Shown here one piece after another: positions 19,249 to 31,358 of a DNA stretch of 64,000 nucleotides (its first letter is position 1; each line of letters opens with the position of its first letter). The DNA comes from Sodaliphilus pleomorphus (GTDB lineage: Bacteria > Bacteroidota > Bacteroidia > Bacteroidales > Muribaculaceae). Made by a program: the position numbers and the translations under genes. The notes under the pieces were generated by a model. That model was not told the DNA's origin. It ran no database searches and worked only from the letters and a program-made list of their open reading frames with translations. The stretch lies in NCBI RefSeq assembly GCF_009676955.1, contig NZ_CP045696.1:1052501-1116500 (forward strand), given 5' to 3'.

Positions 19249-20430
19249 CTAATGCAACAAGATGATATTGTTGACCGAAGTGATGTCGCTCACATCGAGC
19301 TTGGCATCGCCGTTCACATCGGCCTGCACGGGATTGTAACCGTCGACTGCCTGGCCCAGTATCAAGTTGATGACCGTGGTCACGTCGCTCACGTCGACGC
19401 GGCCGTCGGCATTGGCATCGCCCTCCAGCGGGTGAGCAACGGCCTGGGGATGAAAATCGACGGCACCTGCCACCTCGGTCGAGGTCTCCCCTATCCAGCC
19501 GCAGCTTTGAAGCGTGCCGCAATACACCTTCACATAGTCGATGTAGTCGAGCACCACAGGGTGCCCGCCGGCATCTACAGCCCAATCGATCTTGAACCCG
19601 CGATTCTGCCCCTCGGCATAGGCGTTGCCGCTGTAGGGGTCATAGTCGGGGCGGTTGTCGACATAGCCCCAGTCCATGAAAAGCTGCACCCACATAGATC
19701 CCTGGCCACTTTGGTCGATGGCGTTGCCAGCGAGCTTGGTGCCTGAAAACGAAAGCGTGTCGCCAGCCACCCACATGGGCCAGTAGCTTTGGGCATGAAA
19801 GGTGTTTTTCTCGACATAGCCCGATGTGCTGTCGGGGTTCACGTCGTTGCTGGTCCACTTGATGTAGGAGTGCCACACAGAGCCGTCGTAGGTGCCCTGC
19901 TCACTTGCTGGGCGATAATAGGTGATGCTGTAGCCATGCTGGGTCTTGGCGTTGTAGTAGTCGCTGCCCGCCAACTCATACCACGGGTCGTCGGGCACGC
20001 CGTTGTGGTTCACGTCGCAGCTCACCATCACAATGCCAGGCTCGCTGCTGCCGCCCTGTAAAGCCGTCGAACTGCCCTGAAACGCATTGCCGAAGACCTG
20101 GAAATCGTAGTCGCCGGCCACATTCACCACAGGATGGTCGAACCCGAACACCACATAGCCGCCATAGGAGCCCAGGCTCACCATGCCAGGCTTGTAGACC
20201 ATGCCAAGGGTGTCGCCGTCGTCGATGTCCCAATAGCCACACAGGGCCTTGGAGGCGCGCGCCACGACACTGTCGCGGGGCTCGCCTGCCTTGTATTGGG
20301 GCATCGTGTTGACAAACTGACCCGGTGCAGGCTGGAAGTCGTAGACTCGGGTGATATAAGGTTGGTTCTGAGCCCAGGCAGCTATTGCCAGCATCGAGCT
20401 CACCGCAATTGTAAATATTGCTTTCTTCAT
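19249..20430 (-). CDS. B12-locus surface protein with C-terminal dockerin
   Basis: 393 aa. A signal peptide (about 1-20, ending AWAQ) lacks a lipobox. Residues about 25-320 form a Bacteroidetes cell-surface family often seen beside btuB/btuG, with VSLGSYGGYVVFGFDHPV, YDFQVFGNAFQGSS, SCDVNHNGVPDDPWYELAGS and a late YVKVYCGTLQSCGW strand. It may bind cobalamin or act as a BtuH-like accessory; this is inference. Residues about 337-393 are a type I dockerin with two calcium-loop repeats: DANADGRVDVSDVTTVINLI and DVNGDAKLDVSDITSVNNII. It is third gene after btuB and btuG, 17 nt after btuG. Confidence 0.72.
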   Translation of the reverse strand: MKKAIFTIAVSSMLAIAAWAQNQPYITRVYDFQPAPGQFVNTMPQYKAGEPRDSVVARASKALCGYWDIDDGDTLGMVYKPGMVSLGSYGGYVVFGFDHPVVNVAGDYDFQVFGNAFQGSSTALQGGSSEPGIVMVSCDVNHNGVPDDPWYELAGSDYYNAKTQHGYSITYYRPASEQGTYDGSVWHSYIKWTSNDVNPDSTSGYVEKNTFHAQSYWPMWVAGDTLSFSGTKLAGNAIDQSGQGSMWVQLFMDWGYVDNRPDYDPYSGNAYAEGQNRGFKIDWAVDAGGHPVVLDYIDYVKVYCGTLQSCGWIGETSTEVAGAVDFHPQAVAHPLEGDANADGRVDVSDVTTVINLILGQAVDGYNPVQADVNGDAKLDVSDITSVNNIILLH

Positions 20431-20447
20431 TATGTGTCAGGTGTTTA

Positions 20448-21608
20448 TTATTGTTCGTTGATATTTTCTCCCAGGAAGGCAAAATGGGCGGGGATGTCGC
20501 CGGTGCGCACGTCCCACTTCTTCACGCCGTCGCGCCCGAAGCAGTAGAGGCGTCCTGGGGTGACGTAGTCGCGGGCATCGGTCACATAGATATCCTTGGT
20601 GAGCGCATTCACGGCAATACCATAGGGCATCTTGATACTTTTGTCGGTGCCGTCGGTGATAAAGTTGCGGGTCACCACCTGGTGGGTGGCCACGTCGACA
20701 ATGGTATAGCTGGGCGTGTTGCTCATCGTCACATAGCTCCACTCGCTGGCAACGATATAGAGCGAGTCGCCGTCGAGCCACATGTTGCCCACACGCACGT
20801 CGAGCGAGTCGACGAGCTGCTGCTTGCGCGTGTCATAGGCATAGAGCTTGCTCGGCACCGAGTAGTAGTCGCCGCGCGAACTTATCCAGAGCACACCGTG
20901 GTGGTCGCTCATCACGAGGTTGAGGTTGATGGCCACGGGCAGGCGTTTTTCTTGCTTGAAAGAGGCCAGGTCGATTACCGACAGCGTGTTCTCGTAGTTG
21001 GGCACCATGTAGCCGCCCGAGTTGGCCACATAGATCTTGCCGTTCACAATGTCGAGGCCGTCGGGCTGGAAGCCCACGACGCAAGTGTCGACGACCTGCA
21101 GGGTAGCCGTGTCAATCTTGGCCACATAGCCGCGCTGCTTGTAGTTGGGGTCGATGGTGACCGGGCCGGCATAGCTGGTGACGTAGGCATAGCCGCCGTT
21201 AAACTTGATGAAGCGGCAGTTGGGCACATCGACCTGTCCCACCTTGACTGCCGTGTTCTTGTCGAGCACGTCGATTTTGTTGGAGCAGTTGATCACGCAC
21301 CACAGTTTGTTGCCATATATGCCCAGATCGTTGCCCACGTCGCCCATTTCCTTCACCTGCGAGGGATTGGCCCTGGCAAAGATGTTGCGATGATACTTGC
21401 CCTCGCCGTAGTCCATGTAGTCGAGCGTGGCCTTATTGCTGCCCATGTTGCCCTCGTTGAGCAGGTAGAAGCCGGTTATGTTCGTGTACTCGGGCTGCGT
21501 GGTGGGCACCACCTCGGGCAGCAATATGGGCTCGTCGTGGCGGCACGAGACGAGCAGCAACGCGATGAGCAAAACCGTGATGTGGAAAAATAGTGTATTG
21601 TTACGCAT
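20448..21608 (-). CDS. btuG: Surface B12-binding lipoprotein BtuG (DUF5074/YncE-like beta-propeller)
   Basis: 386-aa surface lipoprotein. The lipobox LVSC puts lipidated Cys at 22, followed by R-H-D-E, an acidic pattern compatible with Bacteroides surface export. The mature part is a seven-bladed propeller-type repeat (FYLLNEGNMGSNKATLDY, then repeats such as YAYVTSYAG, IYVANSGG, VLWISSRG, IYVTDARD). In Bacteroides, BtuG binds cobalamin very tightly and sits on BtuB as a lid. It starts 1 nt after the btuB stop, so the two are cotranscribed from the R2-controlled promoter. Confidence 0.87.
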   Translation of the reverse strand: MRNNTLFFHITVLLIALLLVSCRHDEPILLPEVVPTTQPEYTNITGFYLLNEGNMGSNKATLDYMDYGEGKYHRNIFARANPSQVKEMGDVGNDLGIYGNKLWCVINCSNKIDVLDKNTAVKVGQVDVPNCRFIKFNGGYAYVTSYAGPVTIDPNYKQRGYVAKIDTATLQVVDTCVVGFQPDGLDIVNGKIYVANSGGYMVPNYENTLSVIDLASFKQEKRLPVAINLNLVMSDHHGVLWISSRGDYYSVPSKLYAYDTRKQQLVDSLDVRVGNMWLDGDSLYIVASEWSYVTMSNTPSYTIVDVATHQVVTRNFITDGTDKSIKMPYGIAVNALTKDIYVTDARDYVTPGRLYCFGRDGVKKWDVRTGDIPAHFAFLGENINEQ

Positions 21609-21609
21609 G

Positions 21610-23667
21610 TCAAAAATTCAATTTAAGAGTGAATTTATAGTTGCGCCCTGGCATGGGATAGTTGAGTATCACCTCATATTGCTGGTTGAAGAGGTTGTTG
21701 CACTCGGCAGTGAGCTTGATGTGGGCGCCCAGCCAGCGCCAGCTGTAGCTCGCGCTCAAGTCGCTGGTGTACCACGGTTGCTCGTGATTGGCGGCAATGT
21801 TGCTGCTGTTGTGGTAGCGCTCGCCAGTGTAGATGAAGCTGTAGTTCACATCGAGGTTTCGCCAGCCGGCATGCACGGTGGCCGATCCGCTGTGCCAGGG
21901 GATGTAGGCGATTTGGCCCTTGTAGGTGCCGCCGTCGCCATAGTCGGCAGGATCGGTATAGTCTTGTGCCTTCTGGTAGGTATAGGTGAGGTTGGCGTCG
22001 AGCAGCACGTCGGGCACCGGGGCAGCCTGCACCATGGCGGTGACATCGATGCCGCGTATGCGCACCTTGCCTATGTTCATCATCATCCAGCGGTATTGCC
22101 CTGTGCCCTTAGGCACGGCGATAATCTTGTCGGTCACCCAGTTGTAGTAGCCGTCGACCGAGAGCTTCACGCCACGCCACAGGCCCTGCTGGCGCAAGCG
22201 CTGCCACACGAGGCCCAAGTTGAGCTGGCTGGCATACTCGGGCTTGAGGCTGGCATTGCCAATGTCGGTGTAATACAGGTCGTTGAACGTGGGCATACGG
22301 AAGATGCGCTTGTAGTAGGCCCGCACCTGCAGGTCGGGCTCCTCCCAAGGCTGGTAGCACACAAACACAGCCGGGGTGAACTTGTTGAGATACTTGCTGT
22401 AGTGCTTCACGGTCTCCCCGTTGTTGCGGGCGCTGTAGCGGTCGTTGGCCATGGTGTAGAGCAGCGAGGCCTCGGCCTTGAGCCGCCCCAGGGTGTAGGC
22501 CGTGGCCAGCGCAGTGAGCACACTGTTGCGTGTGGGCCGTGCAAAGTTGACCAGCGAGGCCTGCAGCGTGTTGCACTGGTAATCGACCGAGAGATCGATA
22601 TCCCAGTTGTCGACAGGGGTGAACTTGCTTGCCATCGAAACATAAATCTCGTGCTGGGTAAACTTGTTGTTGATATACATCAACGTGGTGTCGGGGTTGA
22701 GGTAGCGCATCCAGTCGCGGGCATACTTCGCATTGACCATGACTTCGTAGAAGGAGCTGAACTTCTTCTGCCACGAGCCCTGCACAAAGAAATTCTTGTC
22801 CCACTGGCGCTGGCTGTTTTTCCACACGTTGTTGACGATGGCGCCTGGTATGCCACGCTCGCTGTCGTAGTAGTAGGCCTTGGCGTTCCACTTGCCCTGC
22901 CCGATGAGACCGAAGAGGCCGCCCTCGAGGCGCAAGGCACGCACGTCGCCGTTTTTGCGCACCGCGGTGGTGTCCCAGGCCAGCAAGCCGTCGCTGTACT
23001 TCTTACGCAGGGTGAAGTGATACTGCCCGGTGGCATAGGTGTACTCGGCGTTGAATGCGGCACTGAGCCGCGGCCCCAGCTGCTGCTCCCAGCGCACGCT
23101 GGGATTGGCCAGGCCGAAGGAGCCGGTGCGCATGGTGACATCGATGTTGTAGCGCTTGCCGGCGGCAAAGTGGGGGCGCTTGGTCTTGATATAGATAGTG
23201 CCGGCCGACCCGAAGTCGCGTGCCGGCTGGAAGATCTCGCTCTTCTGGCCGTTGTAGAGCGTGATCGACTCGATGTTGTCGAGCGAGAACTTGCCCAGGT
23301 CGATTTGCCCGTTTTGGGCATTGCCCAGCTGAATGCCGTCGTAGAACACCCCCATGTGATTGGTGCCCATCGAGCGAATGTCGACGGTCTTCACACCGCC
23401 CACGCCGCCGTAGTCCTTGAGCTGCACGCCGGCAAAGTAGCGCAAGGCATCGGCCACGCTGTTGCTGCCCAGCCGCTCAAGGCGGCGGCCGTTGAGTGTT
23501 TGGGCCGGTATCACCTCCTGATAGGGCCGCTGGGCATACACGGTGACATCGCTCAAGTGCTGCATCGAGTCGAGGCTCACGTGGCGGGACTCGGTTTTGA
23601 CTTGAGCCATCGAGGCAAGGCAGCAGCTGCACAGCAGGCTTGTAAATAATAAGATTTTTTTCAACAT
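21610..23667 (-). CDS. btuB: TonB-dependent cobalamin receptor BtuB
   Basis: 685-aa outer-membrane transporter importing vitamin B12 with TonB energy. It has a signal peptide (about 1-21) and a plug domain at about 35-160 (DVTVYAQRPYQEVIPAQ, SVADALRYFAGVQLKDYGG, TVDIRSMGTNHMGVFYDGI, AGTIYIKT). A 22-strand barrel follows, ending in the typical aromatic terminus NYKFTLKLNF. Its length is that of Bacteroides BtuB, and no SusC-type N-terminal extension is present. Direct evidence for B12 as substrate is cobalamin riboswitch R2 immediately upstream and btuG immediately downstream. Confidence 0.93.
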   Translation of the reverse strand: MLKKILLFTSLLCSCCLASMAQVKTESRHVSLDSMQHLSDVTVYAQRPYQEVIPAQTLNGRRLERLGSNSVADALRYFAGVQLKDYGGVGGVKTVDIRSMGTNHMGVFYDGIQLGNAQNGQIDLGKFSLDNIESITLYNGQKSEIFQPARDFGSAGTIYIKTKRPHFAAGKRYNIDVTMRTGSFGLANPSVRWEQQLGPRLSAAFNAEYTYATGQYHFTLRKKYSDGLLAWDTTAVRKNGDVRALRLEGGLFGLIGQGKWNAKAYYYDSERGIPGAIVNNVWKNSQRQWDKNFFVQGSWQKKFSSFYEVMVNAKYARDWMRYLNPDTTLMYINNKFTQHEIYVSMASKFTPVDNWDIDLSVDYQCNTLQASLVNFARPTRNSVLTALATAYTLGRLKAEASLLYTMANDRYSARNNGETVKHYSKYLNKFTPAVFVCYQPWEEPDLQVRAYYKRIFRMPTFNDLYYTDIGNASLKPEYASQLNLGLVWQRLRQQGLWRGVKLSVDGYYNWVTDKIIAVPKGTGQYRWMMMNIGKVRIRGIDVTAMVQAAPVPDVLLDANLTYTYQKAQDYTDPADYGDGGTYKGQIAYIPWHSGSATVHAGWRNLDVNYSFIYTGERYHNSSNIAANHEQPWYTSDLSASYSWRWLGAHIKLTAECNNLFNQQYEVILNYPMPGRNYKFTLKLNF

Positions 23668-23694
23668 AGAGCTAACGGGTCTTTATTTTCCTGA

Positions 23695-23955
23695 CTTGGC
23701 AGGTCTTCTGACTTGCTTCAATCACCCCTCCATGCATTGGCATTGGCACGACGCTTAGCAACTTCCCGGCCCTGTGGCCGCCCTCTGAATCAAGGGTAAA
23801 GCAAGCGCCATCATGTAGACCAGCCTTCCCACCTCGCTTGGCAGTGGCCCGGTCCAAGGGATGCTACACGAGAGCTGAAGCTTACAGCAGCACCGTCTGT
23901 TCAGGATTTTCACCTGATTCCCTTTTCATCGCAGCCACCACTGGCCGCGACACCA
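23695..23955 (-). ncRNA. Cobalamin riboswitch R2 upstream of btuB
   Basis: Minus-strand cobalamin riboswitch with GGGAATCAGGTGAAAATCCT, ACGGTGCTGCTGTAAGC, GCCACTGCC, GGGAAGGC and the B12 box AGTCAGAAGACCTGCC (23714-23698). It ends only about 30 nt before the btuB ATG, so control is probably at translation initiation. A short hairpin CCTG-CCAAGT-CAGG follows the B12 box. It lacks the L13/anti-P6 module found after R1 and R3, and its aptamer is clearly more divergent from those two. Confidence 0.95.
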
Positions 23956-23966
23956 AGTCGTAAATG

Positions 23967-23998
23967 CAAAGTTACAACTATTTCTCTGAAATTCCCAA
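23967..23998 (-). promoter_or_regulatory. Promoter of R2-btuB-btuG transcript
   Basis: Minus-strand -7 TAACTTTG (23974-23967) with a TTGGG -33 about 21 nt upstream; predicted start near 23960, just before R2. Confidence 0.6.
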
Positions 23999-24083
23999 CC
24001 CTAAACGCATCATGGCTTGTGCACCCCAAAAATGAGTGAGCTGCCCTTGCGGCTGGTGTAGTTTCTTGAGGGGAAAAACCCTG

Positions 24084-25325
24084 CTACTTCACCATCTTGA
24101 GCGATTGCTTTGTGCCGTCGGTGTAGGTGATGACCTTGATATTGATGCCGTCAAATGGCTCGTCGCTGGCCATGCCTTGCAAGTTGAAGTATTTCACACT
24201 GGCCACCTGGCCTGCTGCCGTGGTGCTTGCGACACCCGTCGACACCTGCTCCCTGGGCGAGAAGAGCACCATCGACGGGAACCAGTAGTTGTCTTTGAGC
24301 TTGATGCTCTTGAGCTTGGTGCCATCGCTCTTGTAAATATTCAGATAGTAGTTTTGCGAGCTGTAGCCTTCAAAGGTCTCGGCCACAATGTAGCCACTGG
24401 CGGGATCAAAGGCCACCACGTTGCCATACATCTGCTGGCTGCCGTCGAAGGTGATGAACTGCTGTGTGAACGTGCCGCTGGCAAGGTCGTACTTGCTGAT
24501 GAAGTTGCAGCCCTCATAGGGTGAGTAATAGAGCACCTGATGCTGCTCGTCGATGGCCGGGTTGCTGTTTTTCCATGCAAACCATGTGTTTTGTGTAGCC
24601 ATGGCCACGGCAAGCGTGTCGGTTGGCTCACAGGTTGTGGCATCGAGCTTGAGAAAATGCTCGGTGCTCGACGAGCCGGGAGCACCCCAAGTAGAGCTGT
24701 TGGCAGCAGCATAGGCCTGGCCGCCTACCGCGAACACTGTGGTGAGGCTGCTCACGGCCACAGTCTTGACAAGGATATCGGCAACGGCGTCGATCACACT
24801 GATCTTGCCATTGCTTGCGGCAAGCACCTTGTCGCCCACGAGCACCATGTTGCCCACCTCGCCAGTGATGCCGGCAATGGCCGGGCCCACCGTGTTGGTC
24901 GACTTGTCGTAGGTGTACACACCGGCGCTGGTACTGATGTAGGCCTTGGTGTCGCTCACTGCGAGGAAGGCACGAGTGTCGGCGTCGCCTATGGCGTCGA
25001 TCGAGGCTTTTTTCTCCAGGGTCTTGGCATCGGCCACCACCAGCCGGCCGCCCGTGCTGCCGTAATTCTGCTTGGAGCAGAAGTAGATGTTGTCGCCATC
25101 AATGGCGGCATACTCGGCCGTGTTGCCCAGTGTCGAGCCAGGATTGGCAGCCTGGTAGGCGCGATACACAATTGAGTCGCCATCGTAGCTGTAGAAGTTG
25201 ACCGAGCTGGCATTGTGTCCAAACCAGTCCTCGTTGAGCAGGAAGATGCCGCCTGTGTAGCTGGCAGCTGCCACAGTGCCTGCGGCCAGGGTGGCAGCGA
25301 TGATCAATGTAAAGATTTTCTTCAT
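24084..25325 (-). CDS. Second DUF5074 beta-propeller of the B12 locus, with sorting-like tail
   Basis: 413-aa secreted propeller protein related to BtuG: GGIFLLNEDWFGHNASSVNF parallels FYLLNEGNMGSNKATLDY in BtuG, and GGRLVVADAKTLEKKASI and KAYISTSAGVYTY are typical DUF5074 blades. It has a plain signal peptide (MKKIFTLIIAATLAAGTVAA) with no lipobox. The last 40 residues (VKYFNLQGMASDEPFDGINI to SLKMVK) form the sorting-like tail shared with four other proteins here. This suggests an alternative way of reaching or staying on the surface. It is expressed behind riboswitch R3, so presumably derepressed when cobalamin is scarce. It is a likely second B12-binding or accessory protein. Confidence 0.8.
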   Translation of the reverse strand: MKKIFTLIIAATLAAGTVAAASYTGGIFLLNEDWFGHNASSVNFYSYDGDSIVYRAYQAANPGSTLGNTAEYAAIDGDNIYFCSKQNYGSTGGRLVVADAKTLEKKASIDAIGDADTRAFLAVSDTKAYISTSAGVYTYDKSTNTVGPAIAGITGEVGNMVLVGDKVLAASNGKISVIDAVADILVKTVAVSSLTTVFAVGGQAYAAANSSTWGAPGSSSTEHFLKLDATTCEPTDTLAVAMATQNTWFAWKNSNPAIDEQHQVLYYSPYEGCNFISKYDLASGTFTQQFITFDGSQQMYGNVVAFDPASGYIVAETFEGYSSQNYYLNIYKSDGTKLKSIKLKDNYWFPSMVLFSPREQVSTGVASTTAAGQVASVKYFNLQGMASDEPFDGINIKVITYTDGTKQSLKMVK

Positions 25326-25539
25326 TTTGCAATTCTTTTTATAGTGTTAAACAATATTGTAGTGGCACGGCAACCGCCTTGCAAAATGAAGTACGAGAGA
25401 CCTGGCCGTTCAGGCTTTTGCGGGAGAAGGATGGCTCACACGTCGCCAGCTGCTATGCAACAGGGCATCGCATCGACACAAAGGCGGGTCGTGTGTGACG
25501 GGGAAAAAACGTCAAAACGTCGTGTGTGTGTATCACCTG
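25326..25539 (-). other. Leader between R3 and the DUF5074 gene
   Basis: About 214 nt of untranslated leader. It holds a T6 tract (25509-25504 read on the minus strand) after a weak stem. An ATG-ATG at 25551-25546, overlapping the anti-P6 segment, opens a short frame that is not conserved in R1. I see no credible gene. Confidence 0.5.
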
Positions 25540-25833
25540 CGACTGCATCATTTTTCTTCTGCCTGATAGCCCAAATGCCACGTGGGCCGCACATCTTGCA
25601 AGGCAAGCGCTCAAGGCAGGTCTTCTGACTTGTTCCCTTCGGTTTCACGCCTTCCCAGGCCCGATGCAGTCGACTTATAGAGAGTGTAGCTGTCAACTTG
25701 TGCGGCCAGTGGCTTGTGTGAAACGAAGTGTCGTGTTGCGGGGAACTCACAGCAGCGGGTACTGTTCAGGTCTTGCACCTGATTCCCTTTTCATCCTCGC
25801 CCCCCGATCCAGGGGCAGGAACCTCGCGCTTAA
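25540..25833 (-). ncRNA. Cobalamin riboswitch R3 with downstream module
   Basis: Minus-strand cobalamin riboswitch closely similar to R1. It has GGGAATCAGGTGCAAG (about 25795), ACCCGCTGCTGTGA, L5 GCCACTGG (25713 downward), GGGAAGGCG (about 25650) and the B12 box GTCAGAAGACCTGCC (25629-25615). After it come an L13-type hairpin at 25587-25569 (stem GCCCA/TGGGC, loop CGTGGCATT, GTGGC complementary to L5) and a segment 25549-25540 complementary to aptamer 25672-25663. The downstream gene starts about 215 nt later at 25325. Confidence 0.95.
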
Positions 25834-25839
25834 CGGCGG

Positions 25840-25870
25840 CAAAATTAACCACATTTTTCTGAATTTGCAA
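25840..25870 (-). promoter_or_regulatory. Promoter of R3 transcript
   Basis: Minus-strand TTG (25870-25868), 20-nt spacer, -7 TAATTTTG (25847-25840); predicted start near 25833, the 5' edge of R3. It is back-to-back with the promoter of the divergent gene at 25940. Confidence 0.62.
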
Positions 25871-25890
25871 CATTGCGCGTCACAATCTTG

Positions 25891-25921
25891 TTGACAGAGA
25901 CAGCCAAAATCTATAACTTTG
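25891..25921 (+). promoter_or_regulatory. Promoter of the 25940 membrane-protein gene
   Basis: TTGA (25891-25894), 19-nt spacer, -7 TAACTTTG (25914-25921). Predicted start about 25928, so the leader is only about a dozen nt; this supports ATG 25940 over the TTG at 25919. Confidence 0.65.
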
Positions 25922-25939
25922 CAGCCCACACATAGCACT

Positions 25940-26839
25940 ATGGCACGCGCAACTACACGACACATTATCATATTGCTGCTTTGGGCAATGGCGCTGGCAA
26001 CCAGCGCACAGACACGGCAACCGGCAGCAGCAGCCGGCGGCCCCGCGCCCGACACTGCATTGCAGCAACAGCAGTCTACCCTCAACACGAGGGCCGGCGA
26101 CATCGAGCGGGTATACTCGGCGCTGGGCTATATCAGCCTGGGGCGCACCTGGGCCGACTTCAACGGCATGATTTTCGCCCCCGACAAGGTGATACGCGAC
26201 TTTCAACACCGCGACAGCACCCAGAGCGTGACTGTGGTGAACCGCGCCGCCTTTGCCATCGACATGATGCTGCACCCGCACCGCGACTGGGACCCTGGCG
26301 ACTACGACCCGCGCATCACCATCTACTTTGCCGTGCTGCTCGTGCTCATGACAGGGTGGATAGTCTGGCGCGCCTCACGCTCGGTGCTTGACAGCGACCA
26401 GGAGCGCAGCCTGCTGGGCTACAAGGCGGGCATCGATGCAGTGTTCTGGCTCATGGCCCTCGTGGTCTCGCCCATGGTGTTCAGCTACTACGACCAGTTC
26501 AACCCCGTGCTGCAATGGGCCCGCAGCGCCAACGACCCACACTCGCTCGTCTACGGTGTGCTGCCCGTGTCGCAATGCGCACTGCTGCTCGGAGCGCTGT
26601 GGCTGCTGCGCCTGGCGGTGTTGCGCAAGCCCGCCTCGGCGGCCACCCGCAGCGTGCTCAAGGCCATGGGCATCTATTTTGTGCTCGCCACAGGTGCCAC
26701 CGCCGCCTTGCTGCTGCTCAACCTGAGCGGCATCGACCTCATCACCTCCTTTGCAGGCTGGGCAGCGAGTTGGAACATGATCACCACCGCGGGCTGCCTG
26801 CTCGTGCTCTACCTGTGTCTTCACATCATTGTCGCCTGA
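25940..26839 (+). CDS. Membrane protein of unknown family
   Basis: 299 aa, not recognised. An N-terminal hydrophobic segment (about 9-24) may be a signal peptide. A periplasmic-looking region of about 100 residues follows (YSALGYISLGRTWADFNGMI, then VTVVNRAAFAIDMMLHPHRD). The C-terminal half has about five membrane helices (about 130-148, 168-187, 205-230, 240-262, 275-297). The start ATG 25940 is fixed by the promoter ending just upstream; the frame is open to 25919 but that TTG lies at the -7 element. It is divergent from the R3 transcript and convergent with rpoC. Nothing in sequence or context gives a function. Confidence 0.7.
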   Translation: MARATTRHIIILLLWAMALATSAQTRQPAAAAGGPAPDTALQQQQSTLNTRAGDIERVYSALGYISLGRTWADFNGMIFAPDKVIRDFQHRDSTQSVTVVNRAAFAIDMMLHPHRDWDPGDYDPRITIYFAVLLVLMTGWIVWRASRSVLDSDQERSLLGYKAGIDAVFWLMALVVSPMVFSYYDQFNPVLQWARSANDPHSLVYGVLPVSQCALLLGALWLLRLAVLRKPASAATRSVLKAMGIYFVLATGATAALLLLNLSGIDLITSFAGWAASWNMITTAGCLLVLYLCLHIIVA

Positions 26840-26860
26840 GCGCCAACACACCCACACAAT

Positions 26861-26899
26861 AAAAAAAATCGCCTGGCGGTTTCAACAACCTCCAGGCGA
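26861..26899 (-). terminator. Terminator of the rpoBC operon
   Basis: Stem TCGCCTGG paired with CCAGGCGA (26869-26899), followed on the minus strand by T8 (26868-26861). Runs of A on both plus-strand sides make it usable in both directions, so it probably also ends the convergent 25940 gene. Confidence 0.85.
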
Positions 26900-26992
26900 A
26901 AAAAAACTAATTAACTATGGAAAAATATTTAAAGATTCGTAAGAATCAATCAAAAGTCATTTTTTCATAATGCGCACGTGGCACGTGCGGGA

Positions 26993-31333
<4,341 letters not shown>

Positions 31334-31358
31334 TTAAAAATGTATTAAAGAGACGTTA

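Noticed and set aside
25504..25535. Intrinsic terminator as the expression platform of R3 (T6 tract)
   Set aside because: The stem before the T-run is only about four base pairs; the corresponding T6 after R1 is also weakly supported.
25546..25551. ATG-ATG leader peptide start overlapping the anti-P6 segment of R3
   Set aside because: In R1 the same position reads ATG-ATG-TAG, so the frame is not conserved.
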